Of a stretch of 64,000 nucleotides of DNA, positions 32,802 to 44,501 are shown piece after piece. Numbering within the stretch: the first letter of the stretch is position 1; each line of letters starts with the position of its first letter. The position numbers and the translations under genes are program-made. The stretch comes from Cryptomeria japonica. Taxonomy: Eukaryota > Streptophyta > Pinopsida > Cupressales > Cupressaceae. Below the pieces are notes generated by a model that searched no databases, was not told the DNA's origin, and saw only the letters and a program-made list of their open reading frames with translations. The stretch spans positions 232,755,303-232,819,302 of the forward strand of contig NC_081415.1 of the NCBI RefSeq assembly GCF_030272615.1, given 5' to 3'.

Positions 32802-33809
32802 CAAAGATACCTTTTCCATTGACTCAGCGTTTTCGGTCCATGTTACAAAATGGAATTGATTTGAGTACAGTGGATGTCAGCTATGTGAGCAGTCGTTCAT
32901 GGTATGCAATTACTTAATAATCAAGGCTTGTTTATTGAAAGGATTTTCATAATTAGCTTGGTTGTCTTAGTAATCTTTCATTGGAAGGTCAGGGAACTAA
33001 GAAAATTGAAATTCCACTATGATGATCTATATTTTGGCTTCTCTGAAAATTTTAAAAGAGGCTATTGGTGCATTTATTCTTTTTTTGTTCAACTATAGCA
33101 GTAGATATTTGTATTGCTAAAATGCTTTTTAATTTTATGTCTGCAGGTACTTCTTAAACCTCTTTGGTCTCAGGGGGCTGTTTAGCTTGATCCTAGGAGA
33201 AGAAAATGGTTAGTACATGTAAATTTATTATGCTGAAGTTTCAAAGTTGCTATACATTACCTTCTGAGTTTTCAAAATTCCATTGTGCTTTTTGTTTGAA
33301 CACTTTCTGTTTGATTCAACTGCTTGATCACACTTGCACTTTTTGGTGTCAACTATTGTGACCCACACAGCCCTAGATGATACTCAGCGAATGATGCAAA
33401 TGGGTGGTGGAGGATTTGGGGTTGATCCATCTAAGGTATTCTTTTCGTCGTGCATTCTTGGGAGTTGATCTAATGCCCGACTTTCTGTTAATATCTGCTG
33501 AATCTTATTGTCACTTTCTAACGTCATCTTTATGCTTCAGTCTTTTTTATGATTATTTAGGAGTAGGACAGTAATTTTAAAGATGACTAATCCATGTTGC
33601 AACGATTTTTTGTTAATTTGTTTTGTTGCAAATTTGCAATAGAATCTTTGCTCTGAAATTGGTTGTTTTTGAAGTTACTGAATTTTTATATGATGTGATC
33701 TCAGACTCTTGGTGCAGAGAAAGATGGTCTAGATATAATTCAACATGAGTGGGCTCTGCCCAGGATAGAGCAGAGAGCGGAAGCAATTTTAAGAAACCTT
33801 GCAAGCTAG
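32802..33809 (+). CDS. EMC3: EMC3, last four exons
   Basis: Exons 32802-32901, 33147-33208, 33371-33435 and 33705-33809 join in perfect phase with GT-AG introns. They encode [62 protein letters not shown] and [15 protein letters not shown], ending at TAG 33809. These are the hallmark C-terminal sequences of EMC3 (DUF106/TMEM111), an Oxa1-superfamily subunit of the ER membrane complex that inserts membrane proteins. No stops or frameshifts are seen, which favours a working gene. The earlier exons (N-terminal membrane segments) are not found upstream in the window; the first exon here enters in phase 1. The LINE and probably the other elements upstream lie in the preceding intron. Confidence 0.93.
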
Positions 33810-34495
33810 TTGACTATGTATAATTCTAGTCTATTTTGCTATTGACGTTTCCATTTGTTATGTTAAACATTTTGTTTGAGTTGAGGTATATTTACCTTAC
33901 AATGTTAGTTTAAATTGTTTTTGCTTGAATTCTGTAAATTATTCTAATTTACTACCATGAAAAATGAGGCAAGGATCATGTAACTGGAATAGACAAAGTT
34001 TTTGTTAAGATTTTTGGTCCAATTCATGACATTTTGACAGTGCCAAAAAATATCTGTAGAAGGCTAAAGTGCATCAACTTTGATAAACCCTACAGATTTT
34101 AGGGGTCCCTTTAAGTAAGGTTGTGGGCTACTATAAGAAATACTAAGTTATTATACGTAAGTATCCACTTTTGAAATGGACATGCAAGAATTGTTTGTAG
34201 CATTTATGTCTTTATTGTCTATGGTTAGTGCAATCATAGGGAATCGCATATGTTGTATGACTGTGAGTTGTATCTGGCTGTTGCTATGGTACCTTCTGTA
34301 GTGTACATGTTTTCTTTTTATATTAAATTTGGTTGTATAAAAAATGAGAGATTTCTGCTGTTCTGGCTAAATTCTACATCTTATCTCTTGGACGTGTGAG
34401 ATAACCATGTTAGGGACAGATTCTTTAACAAATAGGGTGATGAGATTTGGTTGTGTTTATTAATGGGATGTAAGTTGTAATAGGTTTAGGTATGC
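33810..34495 (+). other. EMC3 3' UTR and flank
   Basis: AT-rich sequence after the EMC3 stop. No canonical AATAAA close to the stop was recognised; the 3' end of the transcript is unknown. Confidence 0.4.
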
Positions 34496-34508
34496 TGAAA
34501 CCAGTTTG

Positions 34509-35321
34509 TTTTTTATATCAAAAGCAGCAAAACAGGGGTGCTGTCCCCAAATACAACAGCCAAGAGGGCATAAAACCAACCAGAAAACCAGTAGCTGCAC
34601 ATTAATCGCAAGCTATGAAGAACAAAACAAAGGCAAGCCATAATAACGACACTTCCACATAAACAAATAAACAATCGGACAAGCAAAAAGAAAAACCTGC
34701 CAGACCAACAACCCAGACCCAGCTCAAGGAGGGGTAGAGGCTCCCAAATTATGACAGAGAGGAGTTTGGGGGAGTGGGGAAGACTTCCCCTTCCGCTCGC
34801 GACAAACCACAATCCAGGCGGTACTGTCATTAGGACCATCAATAGAGATCATTTTGGAGGGGCCCCATAGGGTTACAATCAATATCCTCTAGCAGCATGC
34901 TTCTGCTATACATCAGTAGTCTGTTGCAGAGGAACAACAACAGGAGCAGCAGGAGCAACAGGGATTGGATCCACAAAGGCAGCAACAACAGCATCAACAA
35001 CAGCTCCAGCGGCAGTAAGAGGCACAACTTCATCCTGAGAGGAGGTCACATCCACTTGAGAGGAGTCAACAGAGTCATCAACATAGGCAGTCAAGTGATT
35101 CATTGCAGCATCCTTCCACCACATAGGAGCACCTTTGTGATGGGAAAGGGAATAATCTGAAGCTAAATGGCCTGTAGAGAGGCATTTTCGGTAGCGAAAG
35201 GGGAGGCCCTCAAAGTCCAAAGGTTGAGACCAAGGCCTATCCCCAACCATAAGAATCACATCCCCAAGGAGGAACTTGCCCAAAATGAAGTCATGATCAG
35301 ATGAAGAAGTAAATGAAGCAA
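34509..35321 (-). mobile_element. ORF1-only retroposon A
   Basis: The minus-strand element is flanked by TSD TGAAACCAGTTTG (34496-34508 and 35322-35334). It encodes GFIASFTSSSDHDFILGK, DVILMVGDRPWSQPLDFEGLPF and a degenerate CCHC knuckle (CLSTGHLASDYSLSHHKG), followed by a Ser/Val/Ala-rich linker and a C-terminus near WFVASGRGSLPHS. No RT is present. The middle of DUF4283 is deleted compared with the 47.8-49.6 kb copy. The 3' end has hairpin GGGGACAGCACCCC and an A-rich tail. Confidence 0.85.
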
Positions 35322-35334
35322 TGAAACCAGTTTG

Positions 35335-35988
35335 TTTTTTATTAGGGTAAAACAGGTTTTGAAGGGCCCTGAAACCCTTTACAACCAGAAAAAGATAGGA
35401 TCTGGAATCCTCAACCAGAAAGTTGTTCGAATAAAAGGAACAGGAAAGCACTAGACAACCATGGATAAAAAGGACACCCATAACCAGAAAGAACAACTTG
35501 CCAGAAGAACTACCTGCAGCCAACCAAAAACCATCCACTACCCAAGAACCGTCAAGGTTTACATTTAGAATTGCTCTTATGGGATCAGAGAGTCATATCA
35601 AAAGACGACTTAAAGGACTTGGCTTTTTTGCCTTTAACAAAAATCCATCCCTCTTCCACTTGCGCTGCCTTAACATGCCAATCTGGTGCACCAAAATCCT
35701 GAGAGTGAGGGCCAGCAGCTGCTGTCTCAGCCTCACTAGAACCAACAGACAGCAAAGGCAGAACCCCAACATCACCAGTCCGCCTCAGTACGACAGACAT
35801 CCTCACCAGAACCAGCAAACGGCAAAACCCCAGCATCAACAGGCAAGCCAATAGATTTGGTAATAACAAGAGTACTAGCCAAATCTTTATCACCAGAAGA
35901 AGTCTCCCGAGTCTCCATCACACGGGAGACATCAGGAGACACATGCACAGTTTCCGCAGCCCCACCAAGAGAGACAACCGGAGGGGAA
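35335..35988 (-). mobile_element. ORF1-only retroposon B, same target site
   Basis: The minus-strand, 5'-truncated element lies between TSD copies TGAAACCAGTTTG (35322-35334) and TGAAACTAGTTTT (35989-36001). It holds the C-terminal part of the ORF1-like protein (VEEGWIFVKGKKAKS, SFDMTL) and a 3' UTR ending GTAAAGGGTTTCAGGGCCCT and an A-rich tail. It shares its C-terminus and tail with the element at 49.7-50.7 kb. Confidence 0.85.
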
Positions 35989-36299
35989 TGAAACTAGTTT
36001 TTTTTGATTCCTCCCCTGCAAAGAGTTCTTGAATGTTTACTAATTTTTTAATTAGTAAAAAAGTAGCTAATTTTTTTAAATACATTGAATGAAAAAGTGA
36101 GCGATTTTGTGCAAATCTCTCACAGTATATGACAATATGTGTAGATAAGTAAGTGACATGATTGTTGGAGATGAGCTGTTTCAGCGTGGGCTAATGAAGA
36201 TGTGATTCTTGAAGCTCCAAGATCTCATACAATTAGAAAAAGTAATTTTCATCACGAGCCTTTATTATTTATAGCTTTTTTGTTTGGGTCATTTTTTTT

Positions 36300-37160
36300 A
36301 ACATCTTGCGAGGAAATTCATATTCTTACCCTTTAGAGCATAGCACTAAGTCGAGCAATGATGGGTTAATTTGGAAACAGTAATGAGGGATGATTATGAA
36401 TTAGATTCAAATTCTTACCCTCTTTTCTTCATTGGATGATTTGAAATATTTTACAATGCCAGTTTTGCGAGTGTGTGCACGAATTATCACCTCCTTTGGC
36501 ATAGAGCCAAGGTTTGAGGGGTATATATTATGTCGAATTCATGTTTCACATGATTATAACCTTACCCCTTTATGTCTAATTCATGTTTCACATGATTATA
36601 ACCTTACCCCTTTATGTCGAATTCATGTTTCACATCAAATTCATGTCTCTTTGTAAGCCATTCAATTTCACCAATAGACCAAGGGCCACTTACAACACTA
36701 TGACATTGTTAGCTTTTGCATTTTAATTAAGAAAAAAGGCCAAGTTGAAAGAAACAATTGTGGTGTAGGATTATGGTCTTACATTATTAGCAACAACTAT
36801 TCAATGCAATATCCTAATGCAGAAATATCAAAATAGCTATTTAATCTAGCTGAATAGTTTTAGGAAGTTAATATTCTTACTAATTAGAGTGCAATGATAG
36901 GTCAATTTGGGAACAGTAATGAAGTCACATTTTATTATATTCGAACACAATCTTTTTTTTCATTTGGGTGATTAAAACATTTTATAATGCCATTTTTGCA
37001 ATTGTGGTATTAGATGCACAAAATATTGCCTCCTTCAGCTTAGAGCTAAGGTTTGAGGGATATTTGTTTTGCCAAATTCATTTGACCTGATTTTGACCTC
37101 ATTCTGTAAGGACATTGGGCCTTTGCACATAGCAATATTTGGTGGCTCTTTGTGAGCCTT
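36300..37160. repeat. Old tandem duplication of about 560 bp
   Basis: Blocks such as ATATTCTTAC...AGAG, CAATGAT-GG-TAATTTGG-AACAGTAATGA and AGAGC-AAGGTTTGAGGG occur twice in order (about 36320-36530 and 36870-37060). No coding potential was seen. Confidence 0.65.
36533..36645. repeat. 46-bp tandem repeat
   Basis: AATTCATGTTTCACATGATTATAACCTTACCCCTTTATGTC occurs two full times, followed by a partial third unit. Confidence 0.9.
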
Positions 37161-37362
37161 CAAGTTCACCAATAGACCAATTGTCACTTGTCAACAAATA
37201 CCAAAATATAATTTTTGCATTTGAGTAAAGAAAAAAGTCAATTTGGAAAAGGAATAGTTGTGATGTTGGTCTTACATTTGGAGTTGTAGCTATTCCATGT
37301 AAGATTGTAATGTATGAATATCATAAAGGGTGTGCTTTCTTGCATGACCCCAAAATATGTTT

Positions 37363-37700
37363 GTTTGATAAGGCTTTGGTAACATGTATTTTGTTGTTTG
37401 ATTGTGTATTATGCATTGATTTTGTGGCTATATATATGTTGGTTTCGATTTGTAGGGTTTTTTAAAGTGATTATTGTTTCTATGAAAGTGTGCATTGTTC
37501 ACACATTGGCATTAGAGATCATGCACTAGATCAATAGTTCACTCAAAATTATATTTGGCAATTAAGGCTTTGGTTTTATGTCTTGTTTGTTTGTGTATTA
37601 TTCAAGGATTTTGTGGCCATACATATGATTGGTTTGGTTTGAAGGACCTTTTAAGGTGATTATTGTTTCTATGAATGCTTGCATTGTTCACAAGTTGGGA
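37363..37700. repeat. Approximately 200-bp diverged duplication
   Basis: AAGGCTTTGGT, TTTTGTGGC-ATA, GGTGATTATTGTTTCTATGAA and GCATTGTTCACA recur in the same order (37371-37530 and 37566-37700). Each copy ends in the 28-bp unit that is expanded next to it. Confidence 0.7.
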
Positions 37701-37892
37701 TCATGCACTAGATCAATAGTTTTAGAGATCATGCACTAGATCAATAGTTTAACAGATCATGCACTAGATCAATAGTTTTAGAGATCATGCACTAGATCAA
37801 TAGTTTAACAGATCATGCACTAGATCAATAGTTTTAGAGATCATGCACTAGATCAATAGTTTAATAGATCATGCACTAGATTAATAGTTTGC
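37695..37892. repeat. 28-bp minisatellite with alternating spacers
   Basis: Seven units of GATCATGCACTAGATCAATAG are separated alternately by TTTTAGA and TTTAACA, giving a 56-bp dimer period. A single extra unit stands at about 37516. It is a simple satellite-type expansion. Confidence 0.92.
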
Positions 37893-37989
37893 ATAGATGG
37901 TTTCTTTTCTATGCATACACTTAAGGATATCAATGCAATGAAAGAACAATGCCAAGTTGCATTTTGCATTGGTGGATTTGTGGATAAAA

Positions 37990-38280
37990 TATGTTGTGAT
38001 ATGCCCTTGATGGATGCTTGTCACATGTTGGGCAAGCTTTAGCAATATGATTATGTATAATCCATCATGACAGAAAGAACATGTTCATCATGAATGAGGG
38101 AAGAAGTTTTAATTGTTGCTGATGAAGGTTGAAGATGAATGTGCCAAGAGTAAGGTGATTTTAAAGGTGACTTTAATTTTCTGTGAAGAACTTCCTCAAA
38201 GATGTGGACTTATATGGCAGCAATGTGTCAGTAGTGAAGCTTGTATAGAATAACCATTGTAGTGGTTTGATTTTGAGTTC
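37990..38280 (+). pseudogene. Possible Ty3/gypsy protease-RT spacer remnant
   Basis: Around 38008-38110 a frame resembles the gypsy block after the protease: C-DMPLMDACHMLGKL, then QYDY and a region like HDGR-N-Y with frame breaks. In gypsy polyproteins this is P-MDxCHxLLGRPWQ. It is weak but fits the gypsy RNase H and integrase remnants at 40.6-41.5 kb on the same strand. Confidence 0.45.
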
Positions 38281-38449
38281 TAATTTATTTGAAAAATTGC
38301 AACACATGTTAATCCTTGACATGAGTGTAGAATCAAATAGATAAGTAGAGTTGTTTGAATGAGGCCTTGTTTAAACAATATGAGCCTTTTAATGCTTGTA
38401 CTACTTTTTTTGTAGAAGGGTGAAAGTGCATAGATTCCCTATGACTATC

Positions 38450-40570
38450 TTTGAAGGGATCAATGATGGTGAAGGATTAACAACCATCTTTGCAAGAGAA
38501 GGAGAATCTTAAGAAACCTCATCATCATCAAGATCATTTGAACATGCAAAGCTCCCCAAAGAAACATACTCTTGAATAATATCACAATTATATTGTATGC
38601 TATTTGAAGCATTAAGAGGTACAAGACAATTTGAAACATGACCATCTAGGGATTGAGTATTAAAATCTTCATAAATCTCCCAAATGATGTTCTTAAGAGC
38701 ACACTGACACTCTCTGATAGAGAGCACTTGAAGTGTTATCATAAACATGTGGACGAATCACTCCTAAGACATGATCATTTTTGAAATTTAAAACTTTTTA
38801 CAAGTAGTACTTAGTTGTGGAACAATATTGTATAGATGTGGCAAAAGATGAACCCAACATAGATGCTTCAAGACATAGTCTATATTATTTATGGTTTCCC
38901 CTTTCAAGCTGATTAGAGAAGGATGAAATGAAAAAATCATAATGAAAATTTAGATCTCCATATTACATACACAAAACCTCAAATAAAATTATAATATCCC
39001 TAATATGATCAATGCTGAAAATGAACACCCAAAAAAGACAACTTCTTCAGGTGTTAGTATATCCAAGTTATCAATTAAAGTAAAAATTATTGATAAATTG
39101 GATAAAAGATACTTCATATTGAATATGAAAAAAGTTCATGGGTAGATTTAAATAGCTTTTTAAACCTTTCCAACATTGCAAGAATCCTAAAAGTCAGATA
39201 AATAAATTAAAAGTTATGAACTTGGAATCTGAAAGACATTTTGGACTTCAATCAACGAAATCAATCACTTACAGTAAATTTAAAAAAAATAATTTGTACC
39301 AAAGAGCTTTTTAATACCTTTCCAACATTGCAAGAATCCTAAAAATCAGATAAATAAATTAAAAGTTATGAACTTGGAACTTGAAAGGCAATTTGGAATT
39401 CAATCAATGAAATCAAGGACTTATAGTAATTTAAAAAAAAATAATTTGTACCATTGTGAAATGCTTGAAATTATCTTCCCATTGACTTTAAGAAGTAAAA
39501 AAATTGATACTTGGGTGAAAAGTTATGGGTACCAAAAAAAGTTGTTTCAATAAGGCTTAAAATGAGGTAAGGGATTTTGTTCAAGGGGTATCACTTATGT
39601 TGGTAGTGTTTTGGTGGTGGAAATGAGCTGAGCCACTAGTAGGGTTAATAGATATGAGTGGAGTAACCTAAGGTGGAGAAAATCGTAGAAGTGGCGATGC
39701 ATGGGTGAATGTTAGGTAGAAGCCTTATTGGAAGTGGTGTACAGATTTCCAAAATTGGAGGTGCCATTGGGGGTCGACGACTATCAGATGCCACTTTGTA
39801 CATAGCCAAGGCTTAAGCTCCTACATGATTACTAAAACCAATTGCTAAATAACTAGTAACTAGGTGGGGACTCAAACATATTTGTACTCTGTGATTTTGT
39901 ACGCATGTACAAAATAATTTTTTGATTTTTTTTTTCAAACTAAAACAAATTACAAAAATATTTAAAACTCCAAAATATAGAGTGCCATATATGAAAATAG
40001 GGGTTTTTAGTGCTATATTTAATGGTGAAGTCTTTATTACTAAAAAATGCACAAAAAAATCTCTTATCTAAATCACCTTCAAATTTGAGGAGGGACTGGT
40101 AGATCTAAAACTTTGATACAATGTAAGAGTCATACAATGGCTTAATCTCCGAGGATGACCTAGAAAACAAGAAAACAACCTTCCACAAGAGAGATTGTTT
40201 AATTAGTGATGCAATAATGAAACAACAATCAAATGGATCAATGACACAAAGTTCAATAGATGCCTTGCTTATATATGCAAGGTGAGAGTATAAGTGAACA
40301 TATGGTTATGGCATGCGTCATAATAATATGATGAGACACAAAGATAAGTATCTTAAGTGTACCCTAAGTAAACTATACTAGTGATAATATGATCTTAATG
40401 GGAACTAGTTAGGTAATATATCTTGTTCACTAACAAGTTTATCATAAAATTTAGTGGTATTTGTGCACCCTTGGCACACTACATGTAGAGAAGTGGATGT
40501 GAATGGATTATTGTTGTTGCTAAGGCTTTTAAGCTCTTTAAGAAGAAGGCAATGATGGAATTTGTGTTTG
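38450..40570. other. No gene; contains a 156-bp tandem duplication
   Basis: Largely non-coding. TTTCCAACATTGCAAGAATCCTAAAA and the following AAATTAAAAGTTATGAACTTGGAA occur twice (about 39165-39235 and 39320-39390) as a tandem duplication of about 156 bp. The stretch may be an insertion between the two gypsy remnants. Confidence 0.6.
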
Positions 40571-40589
40571 TATTCTTTGACTTAAAACT

Positions 40590-41510
40590 TTTAAGTTGAC
40601 TACAATGCCAATGGACATGTAATTGGCATGGTCATGAGCCAATCGAGTAGATCGATCCAATATTAAAATGAGAAATTGAATGAAGCTAGGTAGAGATATT
40701 TCACTCGATCAAGAATTCTATGCCACTATTCAAGCTTTACACAAGTCTAGATATTACTTACTGGTTGACAAGGTTACCACCAAATGTTGAACTTATCAAT
40801 AATCAACTTAAGAAAAACTAGAGACATATGGGATGGGTGGAATGTTTGTAGGGTTACTCCTTTGTGGAGAAGCATAATGAGCTCAATCAACAAAGTTGTA
40901 GACACCTTAAGCAAGATGCAAGCATTATTGTCCACAGTGACTATAGAGCTTGTATTGCATAGACTTGATTTTTGCAGATACATTGTGAGCATGCATATAG
41001 CCTTGGGTTAGAGATAGAGGCCTATGTGATGATTATTTGCACTATCAATAATTGTTTAAGAGAAAACATTCATGTATTCCACTTAGCTTAATGAGGGAAC
41101 ATCTCATTTCTAAGGTGTTATAGAATGGTGGGCCGACATGATATTTTGGGATAGATAAGATAGGATATGGTGGAGGAAAGGTACCATTGATCAAATTTGA
41201 GTGAAGATGTGAGTAGATTTATTAATAGATGTTGAATGTGCCAAGACTAAAGGGCTTCCCCAAAATAAGTGATTCTATAAGCTATTATGCACATCAAATA
41301 GAACTTGGCAATAATTGTCCATGGGTTTCATACTTGGTTTATTGCGAGCTTAGAGAAGTAATGATTCTATCTTTGTAGTGGTCGACTAATTTTCTAAAAT
41401 GACATTTAATTTCTTGTCAAAAGTTGAATGATGCATCCATGATACTTGATTTATTTTCAAGGAGAGTTAGATTACATGGGTTGTTGCAATGTACCAATTT
41501 TTCATAGGGG
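40590..41510 (+). pseudogene. Ty3/gypsy RNase H and integrase remnant
   Basis: Frames read NANGHVIGMVMSQSS, EKLNEAR then RYFT and (one frame on) DQEFYATIQALHKSRYYLLVD, then INKVVDTLSKMQALLS, matching the gypsy RNase H region up to the NKVADALSR motif. A decayed integrase zinc-binding segment follows (DVSRFINRC then CQD, about 41207-41250), then FVVVD-FSKM at about 41370 and LFSRRVRLHG near 41453. There are many stops and frameshifts. This is the only gypsy coding DNA seen in the window. Confidence 0.75.
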
Positions 41511-41519
41511 TGCAAAGTT

Positions 41520-42640
<1,121 letters not shown>

Positions 42641-43619
42641 TCTTGAAGTTGGGTTCATAGTTTGAATTATATAACGTTGAACATCATCCTTAAATGAGAT
42701 TGAAAATAGTAGTTTTGGAAATCTTTTGAGAAGTTTGGTGGTAGAGAAACTTGCACAGTGAGATGAGATTTTATGTTGGCATGTATAAAGTTTGTGTATG
42801 GTAATTTAGTAAATAGGTCCATTAGAAGTCCACACTGTTGCAAGTGGTGCATGGGACATTTTCAAAGGGTCTAATAGACTTTTTAATGATCAAAGATGAA
42901 AAGGCATTAGTGTAGAAGTGGAAGACTTCACACAACATATGACAAAAGTTCATGTGTAAGTCAAGAAGCAATTGAAAAAGAGGTGAAAAATGTAGAATGC
43001 CAACAAATGAGAATTGGAGAGAGAAAACTTACTAAAATGGCTAGTTAGTCATGGAAAATTTGAGAAAGAAGAGGTTCCTACATAGATCATATGACAAATT
43101 GAAATATAAGAAAATTGGTTCTAGCAAAATTTGCATAATTTTTTATAGAAAATGCACATAAAATCTAGTTGTCAAAGGAAAGAAATCTCATTAATATTTG
43201 TTATCTTCCTAACACACACAGAGTCTTGAATATATTGTTTAGGAGTAGGAAGGGATGAATGAAGAGCGCACATTCTAGAAAAAATGAGATGAAATTGAAC
43301 AAATTTTGGATATATGCATTGTAAAGAGAACTTGACATAATGAGTAGAAATATATCTCATTTCTTGAGTGGTCTATTTAGGCCCCCATAAAGACTGAAAT
43401 TTGAGCGACGTTTGATGTAGGAGCATCTTAGAAATCGTGTAATCTTGCATCAACCAAAAATATGTTTAGTATAGAAGACTTTGGTGTTATGTATTTTTTG
43501 TTTTCTTTGAACTCTGTTTATGTCTTGTATATAGGTTCTCCACTTGTGCACGTGATTAATTTAGTTTATAGAAGCTTTTGAGATAATTTCTCTTTCCACA
43601 CATGTTTGTAAATTAACTT

Positions 43620-44040
43620 TAATTAGAATAATGTCCAGTAGGGAATTATCCTTAAAGGATTCACCCAATAGAGAATTATGAGCCTAGAATTCAAGTGATC
43701 ACAATTAGCACCCCTCCACCAAATAGCAATACCTTTGTTATGCAAAAGTGGACAATCCATAACCAAGTGACCAATTGAGAAGAAATGACATTTGAAAGGG
43801 AGGCCCTCACAATCAAGTGATTGAGTCGAAGGCCTAAACCCAACCATCAAAACCACATCTCCATAAAGATGCTTGGAGGTATTAATATCCACTAACATGC
43901 AAGCAAAGGTAGAATGTGCCATGTAGGAAATGCAATCATCAACCTTCAAGAAGTGACCAATAGAAGTTCTGATGACCTCATAAGAAGAGTGCACCCAAAA
44001 TTGAAGGGGAGATTTAAAAGCTTAACCCACACTAGACACA
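43620..44040 (-). pseudogene. ORF1-like retroposon remnant
   Basis: The minus strand reads IGHFLKVDDCISYMAHSTFA, GDVVLMVGFRPSTQSLDCEG and GHLVMDCPLLHNKG, corresponding to the DUF4283 end and knuckle of the ORF1-only family. The first knuckle Cys pair is damaged (CHFFSIGH). The preceding region (42640-43620) has no recognisable gene. Confidence 0.7.
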
Positions 44041-44164
44041 CATTGAGTGGTTCAATAATGGGGTTAAATGAGGTTGACTAAGGTTTAATTGGGAGAGAGT
44101 TCTCTCCCAAAACCTGTAGCCAACCTAGCATGATCATCAAAGTTAATTTTGCTTCCCAAATCCT

Positions 44165-44450
44165 CATGTGGTGGAAGGCCACCATTCACTTTGTCATTCG
44201 ACTTCACATGTTGATAGACTCTTTGAGGGGTTTCTCCTCTTTCTTCCCCTTGTAATGAGATTTTGGATGATAATATCGCTTGGACTCTTGTTAGAAGAAG
44301 GAAGAAAGGTCCTAATTTTGCTTCCCAAATTCATGCTCGAGTGTTGGGTGAAAGGTCAACTTTCTCTAGATATGAGATTATCTAAGGTGGACCTTGGTGG
44401 CCCCAACTCTCTCATTTGTTTGTGTTCTTATTTGACATCTTGATTATAGT
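44165..44450 (+). pseudogene. ORF1-like C-terminal remnant, opposite strand
   Basis: A plus-strand frame at about 44250-44330 reads DEILDDNIAWTLVRRRKKGPN, resembling the family C-terminus (IAWIVVCRRWKGKSSPP). The copy is truncated and sits directly beside the minus-strand copy at 43.6-44.0 kb. Confidence 0.5.
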
Positions 44451-44501
44451 TGTTCCTCTTTCTCTTTGTAGTGTTGTTTTTTTGCTATTCATGGCTTGTT
44501 T

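Noticed and set aside
32802-33809. EMC3 segment as a processed pseudogene
   Set aside because: Introns with correct GT-AG borders and phases are present, and the reading frame is intact to the stop.
37695-37892. CRISPR-like array of 28-bp repeats
   Set aside because: The spacers are only 7 bp, alternate between two sequences, and the genome is a plant nuclear one; it is a minisatellite.
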